A stretch of 64,000 nt of DNA, from NCBI RefSeq assembly GCF_028688795.1, contig NZ_JAQTXM010000024.1, forward strand, positions 21,298-85,297, given 5' to 3'. Below, one piece after another: positions 35,867 to 44,935 of the stretch (the first letter of the stretch is position 1; every line of letters starts with the position of its first letter). Both the position numbers and the translations under genes were made by a program. Below the pieces are notes generated by a model that was given only the letters and a program-made list of their open reading frames with translations, did no database searches and was not told the DNA's origin. The stretch comes from Rhodoferax sp. GTDB taxonomy: Bacteria; Pseudomonadota; Gammaproteobacteria; Burkholderiales; Burkholderiaceae_C.

Positions 35867-35911
35867 GCCACCCGCCGTTGGATGGCTTCAGTCAAGCGAC
35901 CATTGCTGGTC
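35867..35911 (-). ncRNA. Two-hexaloop leader element (ANTAR/NasT target)
   Basis: Minus strand, in order: hairpin P1 GACC-AGCAAT-GGTC (35898-35911) and hairpin P2 GCCATCC-AACGGC-GGGTGGC (35867-35886), both with six-base loops, then the terminator. ANTAR proteins bind such paired hexaloops with A at loop position 1 and G at position 4. P2 fits both; P1 has A1 but A at position 4. The nasT ANTAR gene is directly upstream. Confidence 0.72.
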
Positions 35912-35924
35912 TTGTTTGGTTATA

Positions 35925-35940
35925 AGCAATCTGTGTGCCA
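35925..35940 (-). promoter_or_regulatory. Sigma-54 promoter of the nitrate assimilation operon
   Basis: The minus strand reads TGGCAC-ACAGA-TTGCT, an exact match to the -24/-12 consensus with 5-bp spacing. Transcription would start just ahead of hairpin P1. A GGTGCACC palindrome near 36058-36065 could be part of an NtrC site. Confidence 0.8.
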
Positions 35941-36081
35941 GATATTCGTAAGATTTAGTTGCTATAAATTTAATAGTGTTTTACGCAATATAGATAAGGA
36001 CTACAGCTTGATTTGGCATAAATTATTTAACGCAGACAGAAGGCACTGAAATTGTGCGGTGCACCAATTCAGCTCGTTGGC

Positions 36082-36729
36082 CTAGCCCAGCAGCTCTGCC
36101 ACATCAAGCATGCGCTGCGCCACGTCGGCCAGCTTCAGGCCTTTGTCCATGGCGGTTTTGCGCATCTTCTTGAAGGCATCGTCTTCACTCAAACCCTGGC
36201 GTTGCATCAGCAGGCCTTTGGCGCGGTCGATCAGCTTGCGGTCACGCAGCTCAGCACTGAGCTCGTCGCGCTCACTTGTGGTGCTGGCCAAGGTTTGCAA
36301 AAGCGCTTGTTCATGCTCAAAACGGGCCAGCGCCACGTCCAGAATCGGGCGGATGCGCTCGGGTGACAGGCCCGCCACGATGTAGGCTGACACGCCCGCG
36401 GCCACCGCCTGTTTCACGTGCCGGGTGTCGTCGTCGTTGGTGAACATGACGATCGGGCGGCGTGCGTCGCGTGTCGCCATCACCACATGTTCAAGGGCAT
36501 CGCGTGCATCGCTTTCGGCGTCCACAATGATCAGGTCGGGCTGCAACTGGGCAATGCGCTCGGTCAGAAACACATCGGCAGGCAGGCTGGCCACCAGGTT
36601 GAAGCCGTTCTCTAGCAAGCCAATGCGCAAACTGCGCGAGCGCTCGGCCTGGGCAATGGCGTGTTCGTCGTCTGGGTCAACAACGTCCAGATCAGGAGCA
36701 ACAACGACGATTCGCAAACGTGGGTTCAT
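36082..36729 (-). CDS. nasT: ANTAR-domain antitermination regulator (NasT-like)
   Basis: A 215-residue protein with a pseudo-receiver domain (LRIVVVAPDLDVVD, then DLIIVDAESDARDALEHV) and a C-terminal ANTAR RNA-binding domain (about 150-208; LRDRKLIDRAKGLLMQRQGLSEDDAF). It would bind the two-hexaloop leader just downstream and prevent termination. In known systems NasT is held by the nitrate sensor NasS; no nasS is in this window, so the sensor is elsewhere or different. It is divergent from the REC-kinase gene with 61 bp between. Confidence 0.92.
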   Translation of the reverse strand: MNPRLRIVVVAPDLDVVDPDDEHAIAQAERSRSLRIGLLENGFNLVASLPADVFLTERIAQLQPDLIIVDAESDARDALEHVVMATRDARRPIVMFTNDDDTRHVKQAVAAGVSAYIVAGLSPERIRPILDVALARFEHEQALLQTLASTTSERDELSAELRDRKLIDRAKGLLMQRQGLSEDDAFKKMRKTAMDKGLKLADVAQRMLDVAELLG

Positions 36730-36790
36730 GGGGCTAAATCATGCAAGATTTGAGCCATTCAACGCAAAAACATCCCGTTACACTTCAAAA

Positions 36791-37903
36791 ATGCCAGCTC
36801 AGCAAACCCCAGTGACTCCGCCCAACGCCATGCCAAGCGTCAAACCTCGCGTTCTGGTCGTCGAAGACGAACTGGTCGTGGCGCGTGACATTGCGCAGCA
36901 GTTGCTTGATATGGGCTACAGCCCGGTGGGCACCACACACCTGGGAGAGCACGCCGTCATGCTGGCGGCCGAGTTGCTGCCGGACCTGGTGCTGATGGAC
37001 ATTCAACTCGCCGGTGCCATGGATGGCATTGAGGCGGCGCAGGAAATCCGCTCGCGTCTGGCCGTGCCAGTCGTTTTTTTGACCGCCTTTGCTGCAGACG
37101 ATGTGTTGGCCCGCGCCAAAGTCACCGAGCCCTTTGGCTACATCCTCAAGCCTTTTTCAGAGCGCGAGCTCAGCACCGTCTTGGCCATGGCGCTGTACAA
37201 ACACCAGGCTGAGGCCCGGCTGCAGGCAACCACCCGGCAGCTCAAGGCCTTGTCAAGACGGGTGCTTGAAGCGCAAGAGCAAGAGCGGCGCCGCGTGGCA
37301 CTTGAGCTGCACGATGAGCTGGGGCAATTGCTCACCGCCATCAAGATCAACCTGCAGCTTGGCGAGCGTTTCAAAGACAAGGCGCCACCTGAGCTGCATA
37401 CCGAAAACCTGCGCATTGTGGAAGAGGCCCTGCAACAGGTGCGCCGCCTGGCCACCGGGCTGCGCCCCTCCATGCTGGATGACCTGGGCTTGGCCCCGGC
37501 GCTGAAATGGGTGGCCGAGCAAAGCGCCAGTCGGGGTGGCTTTGAGGTGTCTTTTCACCATGAGCGCACCCAGGTGCGGCTGTCACCCGAGATCGAAACC
37601 GCGTGTTTTCGCATCGTGCAAGAGGCGCTCACCAACATCAGTCGCCACGCCCGGGCCACGCGTGTTGACATCACCCTGTGCCGCGACGGCGCCGACCTGC
37701 TGCTGACGGTGAAAGACGATGGGCAGGGTTTTGATTTGGCCGCCATGCAGGCACGCGCCGTGGCCGGGGGCAGTCTGGGTGTGCTCGGCATGCAGGAGCG
37801 CGCCACCCTGCTTGGCGGGCAGCTTGGCATTGATTCATCGCCGGGGCAGGGCTGCGCCGTGCAGCTCAGGGCACCCTGGCGCAACCTTGAGGAGCGGGTA
37901 TGA
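36791..37903 (+). CDS. Receiver-headed histidine kinase (REC-HisKA_3-HATPase)
   Basis: A 370-residue cytoplasmic protein. An N-terminal receiver domain (PRVLVVEDELVVARDIAQQL; Asp in LVLMDIQLAGAMDG) is followed by a short linker and a NarX/UhpB-type transmitter: HisKA_3 with His in RRRVALELHDELGQLL and HATPase with VKDDGQGFDL. There is no sensor domain, so its input is probably phosphotransfer to the receiver. ATG at 36791 is used; the longer frame upstream lies over nasT. The stop overlaps the next gene by 4 bp. Confidence 0.88.
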   Translation: MPAQQTPVTPPNAMPSVKPRVLVVEDELVVARDIAQQLLDMGYSPVGTTHLGEHAVMLAAELLPDLVLMDIQLAGAMDGIEAAQEIRSRLAVPVVFLTAFAADDVLARAKVTEPFGYILKPFSERELSTVLAMALYKHQAEARLQATTRQLKALSRRVLEAQEQERRRVALELHDELGQLLTAIKINLQLGERFKDKAPPELHTENLRIVEEALQQVRRLATGLRPSMLDDLGLAPALKWVAEQSASRGGFEVSFHHERTQVRLSPEIETACFRIVQEALTNISRHARATRVDITLCRDGADLLLTVKDDGQGFDLAAMQARAVAGGSLGVLGMQERATLLGGQLGIDSSPGQGCAVQLRAPWRNLEERV

Positions 37904-38547
37904 GTGCGGTGCGTGTGCTGCTGGCTGACGACCACACGCTGGTGCGGGCGGGGCTGATCAAGCTGCTGGAGTCCATGCCTGACATCACGGTGGTGGGTGA
38001 GGCGGGCGACGGCCTGACACTCCTGAAGCTGGCTGAGCAATTGCAACCGCAACTGGTCCTGATGGACATTGCCATGCCCGGCCTGAACGGCATTGAGGCC
38101 ACGGCCCGTCTGGCGCGCAGCTGCCCGGCCATTCGCGTGCTGATCTTGTCCATGCACCAAAATGAGGAATACGTGCGCCAGGCGCTGCGCCACGGCGCCT
38201 GCGCCTACTTGCTAAAAGATGCCGCGCCCATGGAACTGGAGCAGGCCATTGCCGCTGTGCTGCGCGGTGAGATTTACCTCAGCCCCGCCGTGTCGAGTGG
38301 TGTGGTCAGCGACTATGTGCAGCGGCTGCGCAGCGATGAGCCGGCGCAAGACCCCCTGACACCACGCCAGCGCGAGGTGCTGCAACTCATTGCCGAGGGG
38401 CAGAGCACCAAAGAAATCGCACGCCGCCTGGATTTGTCCGTCAAAACCGTGGAAACCCACCGCAGCGGGCTGATGAAGCAGCTTGACATTCACGAAGTTA
38501 CCGGCCTGGTGCGCTACGCCATGCGTGCCGGCCTGGTGAGCAACTGA
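37900..38547 (+). CDS. LuxR/NarL-family response regulator
   Basis: A 215-residue response regulator with a receiver (VLLADDHTLVRAGL; Asp in LVLMDIAMPGLNG; Lys in YLLKDAAP) and a C-terminal LuxR HTH (LTPRQREVLQLIAEGQSTKEIARRL). It overlaps the receiver-headed kinase by 4 bp and is its probable phosphoryl acceptor. Targets are unknown; the closeness to the nitrate genes allows, but does not prove, a nitrogen link. Confidence 0.93.
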   Translation: MSAVRVLLADDHTLVRAGLIKLLESMPDITVVGEAGDGLTLLKLAEQLQPQLVLMDIAMPGLNGIEATARLARSCPAIRVLILSMHQNEEYVRQALRHGACAYLLKDAAPMELEQAIAAVLRGEIYLSPAVSSGVVSDYVQRLRSDEPAQDPLTPRQREVLQLIAEGQSTKEIARRLDLSVKTVETHRSGLMKQLDIHEVTGLVRYAMRAGLVSN

Positions 38548-38601
38548 CCTCGGGTATTTTTCCGGGGCTGGGTAGGGTGTTCACCTGATGGTGCGAGCCG
38601 C

Positions 38602-40752
38602 ATGAAGCAGCTATCTTCTGAGCTGCGCTGTCATCAGGCCGCGCGCCTTACCCTTGTCACCAACTTCATGACGATGCCCATCAACAAGCCAAGCGCCAAG
38701 CCCAGAATTCTGGTGGTTGAAGACGAATTGTTGGTCGCGCGGGATATTTGTGAACAATTGGTGCTGCTGGGCTACGAGCCCATTGGCCACACCGCCAGCG
38801 GTGAAGAAGCTCTGCTGCTGGCCGAACAACACCACCCCGACCTGGTGCTGATGGACATCGAGCTTGCCGGTGCCATGGATGGCATTGCCGCCGCGCAGGC
38901 CTTGCGCAGCAAAATGTGTCTGCCGGTGGTGTTTTTGACGGCTTTTGATGCCGACGACACCCTGGCACGCGCCAAGCTGGCTGAGCCCTATGGCTATTTG
39001 CTTAAACCGTTTTCCGAGCGTGAACTGCGCACGGTGCTGGAAATGGCGCTCTACAAATGCCAGGCGCAAACTCGGCTGCGTGAGTCCGCTGAACGCACCC
39101 AGGCCATTCTGGACAACATGGCGGATGGCGTGGTCACCATCAACACCCAGGGTCGCATTGAAAGCTGCAACCCGGCCGCCTGCCGTATTTTTGGCTACGC
39201 TGCGCAAGCGCTGATCGGCCACAACGTAGGCATCTTGATGCCCGAACAGCACCGCAATCAGCATGACAACTACATCAACCATGACCAGCGCAATGGCCCG
39301 TTGCACGTGATTGGTGTTGCGCGTGAAGTCGAGGGCCTGCGCAAAGACGGCTCGCACTTTCCTTTGAGTGTGACTTTGTCTGAGCTGCAAAGCAGCGGGC
39401 AAACCACGTTCATTGGCATGCTGCGTGACCTGAGCCTGCAGCAGCAAAACACCCGGGAAATTCATCGGTTGGCGTTTTATGACCGTCTCACCGGCCTGCC
39501 CAACCGGCACTGGTTCAAAGAGCGGGTGGCCCAAGCCCTGGCGAATTCGGCGCGAAACGGCCAGTACGCGGCCCTGTTGCTGCTCGACCTGGATGATTTC
39601 AAACACATTAATGACACCCAGGGCCTGCTGGCCGGCGACCAGTTGCTCAAAGAAGCGGCCTTGCGGCTCAAGGCCACCGTGCGCGCCAGCGACGCCTTGG
39701 CGCGCATAGGGGGCGATGAATTTGTGTTGTTACTACCCGACTTGAGCGACCAGATGGACGCCGCCGCAAACCAGGCCGAGGCCAGTGCGCGCCACCTGCT
39801 GCACATCCTGGCGCAAGCCTACACGCTGGGCGAGCACCCTTGCCAGAGCACCGCCAGCATTGGTATTGTGGTGTTTTCGGGCGCTGCACAAAGCGTTGAC
39901 GACCTGCTTAAACAAGCCGACATCGCGCTCTATCAGGCCAAAGGCGGCGGGCGCAATACCTTGCGGTTTTTTGATGCAGCCATGCAAGCCGCCGTGCTGG
40001 CCCATGCCGAGCAGCTGGCGGATTTGCGCCGTGGCCTGGCCGCCAACGAATTTGTGCTGTATTACCAGCCGCAGGTCAGCCGCCACGGCAGCATCACCGG
40101 GGCCGAAGCCCTGGTGCGCTGGCAGCACCCCACACGCGGCTTGGTGCCGCCCGGCGACTTCATTGTCCTGGCTGAAGACAGCAAATTGATTCTGCCGCTG
40201 GGCCAATGGGTGCTGGTGCAGGCCTGTGCCCAAGTGCGTGCCTGGGCCGTCAACCCGTTGACGGCGCATTGGACGATGGCGGTCAATGTCAGTGCGCTGC
40301 AATTTGCCCAGCCTGATTTTGTCGACGCGGTTGCCGCAGCGCTGCAAAGCACGGGTGCCAACCCAGCCTGCCTCAAGCTGGAGTTGACCGAAAGCATGCT
40401 GGTGCGTGATGTGCCCGCCGTGATCGCCAAGATGAAGCAAATCAAGGCGCTTGGCGTGAGTTTTTCGCTGGACGACTTTGGCACCGGTTATTCGTCGCTC
40501 TCGTACCTGAAGTTGCTGCCGCTGGACCAGCTCAAAATTGACCGGTCGTTTGTGCGTGACCTGTTGACCGACCCCAACGACAAAGCCATTGCCCACGCCG
40601 TGATTGCGCTGGGCCACAGCCTGGGCTTGAAGGTGATCGCCGAGGGGGTTGAAACGCAAGAGCAGCGCTACATGCTGGCTGAACTGCATTGCGATGCCTT
40701 TCAGGGTTACCTGTTTGGCAAGCCCATGCCGGTTGAGTTACTGACAGGCTAA
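38602..40752 (+). CDS. REC-PAS-GGDEF-EAL c-di-GMP signalling protein
   Basis: A 716-residue cytoplasmic protein: receiver (PRILVVEDELLVARDICEQL; Asp in LVLMDIELAGAMDG), PAS (about 155-290), GGDEF with intact RIGGDEF (about 300-460) and EAL with GAEALVRWQHP, ELTESML and DDFGTGYSSLSYL (about 470-716). Both catalytic signatures are intact, so it may make or degrade c-di-GMP under receiver and PAS control. The receiver is a close paralogue of that in the upstream kinase. The start is uncertain: 38602, or ATG at 38668 or 38674, since no clear ribosome-binding site decides. Confidence 0.9.
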   Translation: MKQLSSELRCHQAARLTLVTNFMTMPINKPSAKPRILVVEDELLVARDICEQLVLLGYEPIGHTASGEEALLLAEQHHPDLVLMDIELAGAMDGIAAAQALRSKMCLPVVFLTAFDADDTLARAKLAEPYGYLLKPFSERELRTVLEMALYKCQAQTRLRESAERTQAILDNMADGVVTINTQGRIESCNPAACRIFGYAAQALIGHNVGILMPEQHRNQHDNYINHDQRNGPLHVIGVAREVEGLRKDGSHFPLSVTLSELQSSGQTTFIGMLRDLSLQQQNTREIHRLAFYDRLTGLPNRHWFKERVAQALANSARNGQYAALLLLDLDDFKHINDTQGLLAGDQLLKEAALRLKATVRASDALARIGGDEFVLLLPDLSDQMDAAANQAEASARHLLHILAQAYTLGEHPCQSTASIGIVVFSGAAQSVDDLLKQADIALYQAKGGGRNTLRFFDAAMQAAVLAHAEQLADLRRGLAANEFVLYYQPQVSRHGSITGAEALVRWQHPTRGLVPPGDFIVLAEDSKLILPLGQWVLVQACAQVRAWAVNPLTAHWTMAVNVSALQFAQPDFVDAVAAALQSTGANPACLKLELTESMLVRDVPAVIAKMKQIKALGVSFSLDDFGTGYSSLSYLKLLPLDQLKIDRSFVRDLLTDPNDKAIAHAVIALGHSLGLKVIAEGVETQEQRYMLAELHCDAFQGYLFGKPMPVELLTG

Positions 40753-40796
40753 ACCAACCCCCCTGCCCATCCACCGATGTGTGAGACATTATCTAT

Positions 40797-43166
40797 ATGA
40801 CAAATAGGCTTGTAGCTCTTATATTACAAGCGCAGATAGCTATTTTATTAATAGTATTTTCTGCGTTGGGCCTGTCGCCCCTACGGGCGGTGGCGCAAGC
40901 TGCATTGTCTGCCGTGCCAAAAACCATCACCGTGGTGCTGGACGACAACTACCCGCCCTATGTGTTTCGCGATGCGTCGGGCCAAATTCAGGGCATCCTG
41001 AAAGACACCTGGGCGCTGTGGGAGGCCCGCACTGGCGTGGCTGTCAAGCTGCAGGCGATGGACTGGGCCAACGCGCAGCAATTCATGCAAGCGGGTCGGG
41101 CTGATGTCATCGACACCCTATTCCGCACGCCAGACCGCTTGGCGATCTACGATTTCACCGCGCCGTATGCCCAGCTGGAAGTGTCCATTTTTTTTCACAA
41201 GAGCATCGGCGGCATCGTGGATACGGCTTCGCTGAAAGGCTTCACCGTGGGCGTGAAAGCGGGCGATGCCTGCCTGGCGGTGCTGACTCGCCACGGCGTT
41301 GACACCGTCAAGGCCTATCCGAGCTACGCGGCGGTGATTTCAGCGGCTGCCGAGGGCGACCTGCGGGTGTTTTGCATGGACAAGCCGCCGGCCGTGCATT
41401 TGCTCAACCAGCGCGGCGTGGAGCAAGATTTTCGGCAGTCGATTCCGCTGTACACAGGCGAATTTCACCGAGCTGTGCGCAAGGGGAATGGCGCCATGCT
41501 GCAGCTACTGGACGACGGCTTTGGGCGCATCACGCCGGCCGAGTACCAGGCCATCGAACAAAAATGGCTTGGAAAGCCCATTGAGCAGTATGCTGAAACG
41601 GTCTATGTGCGCTATGTGGGTGATGCGCTGGGCGGAGCCGCACTGCTGGCGCTGTTGCTGGGGGGCTGGAGCTATACGCTGCGCCAACGGGTTGTGGCCA
41701 AAACGGCGGCGCTGACGGCGTCGCTGACCGAACTGCGGGCCGCACAAAGCCAGCTCCAAGCCAATTCCGAGCGTTTTCAGAAAATTGCCAGCCGGCTTCC
41801 CGGCATGGTTTACCAGTTCTTGTTGCGCCCTGATGGCAGCTTTTGTTTTCCGTTTGCCAGCCCAAGTATTCGCGATATTTACCGCGTCAGCCCAGAGTCG
41901 GTGCTGGAGGATTCGGCAGCAGTGGTTGCCAATATTCATCCGGCTGACCTGGCGCGCGTGTTGGAGTCCATCCGCTTATCGGCGCAAAACCTGACACCCT
42001 GGCAACACGAGTATCGGGTGAAGTTTGACGATGGCACGGTGCGCTGGCTGTTTGGGAATTCTTTGCCCGAGCGGCTTGCAGATGGCAGCGTGTTGTGGCA
42101 CGGTTTCATTACCGACATCACCGAGCGCAGAAAAGCTGATGACAAACTGCGCCAGCTGTCGCGCATCACCGAGCAGTCGCCCGTGGCCATCGTGATCACC
42201 AACCTCGCGGGCACCATTGAATATGCCAACCCGATGTTTACCGAGGTCACGGGTTACGCAGCCGACGAGCTTGATGGGTGCAATCCGCGCATCCTTCAGT
42301 CGGGTCTAACGCCACTTGAGGTGTACCGCGATATGTGGGCCAACCTGAAAGCCGGACGGGTCTGGCACGGAGAGCTGGTCAACCGCAAAAAGAGCGGTGA
42401 ATTTTTTACCGAACAGGTGGTGATTGCACCGGTGGTCGGCGCCTATGGCAAGGTCACCCACTATGTTGCCCTGAAAGAAGATATCACCGAGCGAAGAAAG
42501 CTTGATCAGGCGCTGCAGGCCTCACTGCAGGAGAAAGTGGCACTGCTCAACGAGGTGCACCACCGGGTTAAGAACAACCTGCAGGTCATTACCAGCCTGC
42601 TGCGGCTGGAGGCCGGGCGCAGCAGCCAGCCCGACACCAAGGCGGTGTTGCAGGAAATGCAGGGGCGAATCCGCGCCATGGCCCTGTTGCATGAAAGCCT
42701 GTACCGCTCAGGCACCTTTGCGTCGGTGGACTTGGCCAGCTACCTCAAGCAGCTCGCCACCCAGGCTTTTCGCGCCCAAGGCAGTGGTGCGGTGCGGCTG
42801 ACCTTGTTGCTGGAGCCGGTGCTGGTCAGCATGGATTTGGCCACGCCGTGTGGCCTGCTGGTCAATGAGCTGATCTCCAACGCGCTCAAACACGCTTTTC
42901 CTCCTGGGCAGGGCGGCGAGATTCAGGTGGCATTGCATGCTGTGCCAGGCGCTGTGGGCAGTTCGCCGCAGTGGTGCCTGCGCGTCAGTGACACCGGTGT
43001 GGGGTTGCCAGCCGACTTTGAGGTGCGGCGCGCCCAGTCACTGGGCATGCAACTGGCCTCAGACCTGGCACAACAACTGGGCGGTACGCTGGTCGTGGGG
43101 ACCGCTCTGGCAACAGACGCCGGTGCCAGCTTTGCCATCAACTTCTCAGTGGGTGGCCAAGCATGA
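40797..43166 (+). CDS. Sensor histidine kinase with periplasmic binding domain and PAS domains
   Basis: A 789-residue kinase: N-terminal signal peptide (MTNRLVALILQAQIAILLIV, repeat-derived), an SBP_bac_3-like periplasmic domain (about 40-270; KTITVVLDDNYPPYVFRDAS), a membrane helix (about 278-300), two PAS domains (about 325-440 and 445-570), then a HisKA_2/HATPase transmitter (LNEVHHRVKNNLQVITSLL; NELISNALKHAF). It probably senses a small solute such as an amino or organic acid. The downstream receiver-only protein is a likely partner. Confidence 0.88.
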   Translation: MTNRLVALILQAQIAILLIVFSALGLSPLRAVAQAALSAVPKTITVVLDDNYPPYVFRDASGQIQGILKDTWALWEARTGVAVKLQAMDWANAQQFMQAGRADVIDTLFRTPDRLAIYDFTAPYAQLEVSIFFHKSIGGIVDTASLKGFTVGVKAGDACLAVLTRHGVDTVKAYPSYAAVISAAAEGDLRVFCMDKPPAVHLLNQRGVEQDFRQSIPLYTGEFHRAVRKGNGAMLQLLDDGFGRITPAEYQAIEQKWLGKPIEQYAETVYVRYVGDALGGAALLALLLGGWSYTLRQRVVAKTAALTASLTELRAAQSQLQANSERFQKIASRLPGMVYQFLLRPDGSFCFPFASPSIRDIYRVSPESVLEDSAAVVANIHPADLARVLESIRLSAQNLTPWQHEYRVKFDDGTVRWLFGNSLPERLADGSVLWHGFITDITERRKADDKLRQLSRITEQSPVAIVITNLAGTIEYANPMFTEVTGYAADELDGCNPRILQSGLTPLEVYRDMWANLKAGRVWHGELVNRKKSGEFFTEQVVIAPVVGAYGKVTHYVALKEDITERRKLDQALQASLQEKVALLNEVHHRVKNNLQVITSLLRLEAGRSSQPDTKAVLQEMQGRIRAMALLHESLYRSGTFASVDLASYLKQLATQAFRAQGSGAVRLTLLLEPVLVSMDLATPCGLLVNELISNALKHAFPPGQGGEIQVALHAVPGAVGSSPQWCLRVSDTGVGLPADFEVRRAQSLGMQLASDLAQQLGGTLVVGTALATDAGASFAINFSVGGQA
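40802..40862 (+). repeat. Interspersed repeat copy 11 (sense, encodes a signal peptide)
   Basis: The copy reads ATAGGCTTGTAGCTCTTAT, then CAAGCGCAGATAGCTATTTT and AATAGTATTT. It covers codons 2 to 22 of the kinase gene, read as VALILQAQIAILLIV. Confidence 0.75.
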
Positions 43167-43346
43167 CATCATCGCGCGCATCCGCCTTCTCAGGTGTTTC
43201 CCGGTCCAAACTAGGGTGTTGGCCTGATGGTCAAAGGGCTGGGGCAGGCCTAAAGTCTGTCTCATGTTGCAAGAAGTCTCAGCCCTAATCCGCATCGCCC
43301 GTCACCCTGCACAGGCCGTTCAGCCAAGCTCCCGGCGGGCCGCATC

Positions 43347-43778
43347 ATGAGCCTGCGGATTTTGCTGGTGGACGACAACCACACGTTTTTGACCGCTGTG
43401 AGCCAGTGCCTGGCCATGCTGCCTGAGGCCGACGTGGTCGGGCAAGCCCACAGCGGCGCCGACGCATTGGTTCAAGCGCAAGTGCTGCAGCCCGATCTGG
43501 TGCTGCTGGACATTGTGATGCCGCACATGACTGGGTTGGAAGTGGCCGCCCAAATGCAGTCTTGGGCGCACTCGCCACTGATTCTTTTCTTGTCGTTGCA
43601 CGACAACGAGTCTTACCGTGCTGCTGCGCGCGAACTGGGCACCTTGGGTTTGGTGGGCAAAGCCAACTTTGTTGCCGATCTGATGCCCATCATCACCCGC
43701 CTGGCGGCCGACCTGGCACCCTGCCAGGCAGACGCACTGGCGCAGGAGTTGTCACACATGCTTGGGGATAGGTTATGA
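43347..43778 (+). CDS. Receiver-only response regulator
   Basis: A 143-residue protein with one receiver domain ([18 protein letters not shown]; Asp in [13 protein letters not shown]; switch [10 protein letters not shown]). The expected C-terminal Lys is in LVGKANFV. There is no output domain, so it acts by protein interaction. It overlaps the MCP-like gene by 4 bp and follows the sensor kinase by 180 bp, so it may link the kinase to the chemosensory array. Confidence 0.85.
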   Translation: MSLRILLVDDNHTFLTAVSQCLAMLPEADVVGQAHSGADALVQAQVLQPDLVLLDIVMPHMTGLEVAAQMQSWAHSPLILFLSLHDNESYRAAARELGTLGLVGKANFVADLMPIITRLAADLAPCQADALAQELSHMLGDRL

Positions 43779-44923
43779 GTTTTGTCAAAGGTCGGCAGTC
43801 TGAGTTTGCCCTCTGCGTTGGCTTGGGTTTACTGGGTGCTGGTGCCGTGCTGGTGGCTGGCGGGTTGACCGTGCTGGCTGGTGCACTGGCCGGTGTGTTG
43901 CTTGTTGCCGGGGCGTTGTTGGGCCGCAAATTGGTGGCACAACGCCAAGCCACCCAACAGGCCATTGAGGACTACCTGGCGGGCCAAACCCAGTTTGGCG
44001 AAGAGCTGGTGCCGGTCTGGCAGAACCACATTGAGTCTTCGCGTAGCCAGATGGAAACAGCCGTGAATGCCTTGTCAATGCGCTTTGGCGGCATTGTGGA
44101 CAAGCTGGACGTTGCCCTGCGCACAGCCACCCAGCAAACCGACAACATTGACAACAGCGCTGGCCTGGTGGCTGTCATTGCAAAAAGTGAGCAAGACCTG
44201 GGTGCCTTGATTACCGTGCAACAAGCCGCCATGGGCAACATGGAAACCATGCTGGCCAAGGTGCAGGGGCTGGATCGGTTCATAGCCCAGCTGCAAGACA
44301 TGGCCTCAGACGTGGCCCGCATTGCCCAACAAACCAATTTGCTGGCGCTCAATGCCGCCATTGAGGCCGCGCGCGCTGGTGAGCTTGGAAGAGGCTTTGC
44401 GGTGGTGGCCAAAGAGTTCCGCATGTTGTCCAACCAGTCGGGTGAGTCTGGCCGCAAGATTGCCGAAACCGTCAAGGTCATCAGCGCTGCCATTGTGGAC
44501 ACCTGCACTGTGGTGCGTGAATCGGTGGTGGCTGAAGACACCTCGCTGGAGGCCGCGCAGGCCACCATCAACCGGGTGATGGCCGACTTCAAGGACATCA
44601 CCGAGGCTTACCAAGGCTCCAGCGACCTGCTGCAAGCCGAGAGCATGAGCATTCAGGCCGAGGTGAATCAGGCGCTGGTGCAAATGCAGTTTCAAGACCG
44701 CGTCAGCCAGATCATGACCCAGGTGAACAAGAACCTGGATCGCTTGCCGCAAGTGCTGCAAGAGCAACATCAGCAATACGCCCAAAGTCACGTCTTGCAG
44801 CCGCTGGATGCACAAGCCCTGCTGGCCGAGCTGAAGAAGACCTACGTGATGGCCGACCAGCATGTGATCCATGAAGGCGGCCAGGTGGCACAAAGCAACA
44901 CCACAGACATCAGTTTTTTCTAG
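43775..44923 (+). CDS. MCP-like protein without sensor domain, CheZ-like C-terminal motif
   Basis: A 382-residue protein with two close N-terminal helices (about 12-32 and 35-55) and almost no periplasmic loop. The receptor signalling tip is present ([20 protein letters not shown] and [13 protein letters not shown]). The C-terminal part diverges from MCPs and holds [11 protein letters not shown] (Phe306, Asp308, Gln312), spaced like the CheZ phosphatase motif (F-Q-D-L-T-G-Q). It starts inside the receiver gene stop and is followed by cheY 13 bp later. A receptor scaffold that may also dephosphorylate CheY is inference. Confidence 0.8.
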   Translation: MSFVKGRQSEFALCVGLGLLGAGAVLVAGGLTVLAGALAGVLLVAGALLGRKLVAQRQATQQAIEDYLAGQTQFGEELVPVWQNHIESSRSQMETAVNALSMRFGGIVDKLDVALRTATQQTDNIDNSAGLVAVIAKSEQDLGALITVQQAAMGNMETMLAKVQGLDRFIAQLQDMASDVARIAQQTNLLALNAAIEAARAGELGRGFAVVAKEFRMLSNQSGESGRKIAETVKVISAAIVDTCTVVRESVVAEDTSLEAAQATINRVMADFKDITEAYQGSSDLLQAESMSIQAEVNQALVQMQFQDRVSQIMTQVNKNLDRLPQVLQEQHQQYAQSHVLQPLDAQALLAELKKTYVMADQHVIHEGGQVAQSNTTDISFF

Positions 44924-44935
44924 AGGAAACGCGCC

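Noticed and set aside
35941..36000. Possible repeat copy in the nrtA upstream region
   Set aside because: TTGCTATAAA and TTACGCAA resemble parts of the element, but the core CTAGCCCTT and spacing are missing.
36425..36790. N-terminal extension of the receiver-headed kinase
   Set aside because: The extended frame lies antisense over nasT and has Ser/Arg-rich composition; the receiver domain begins just after ATG 36791.
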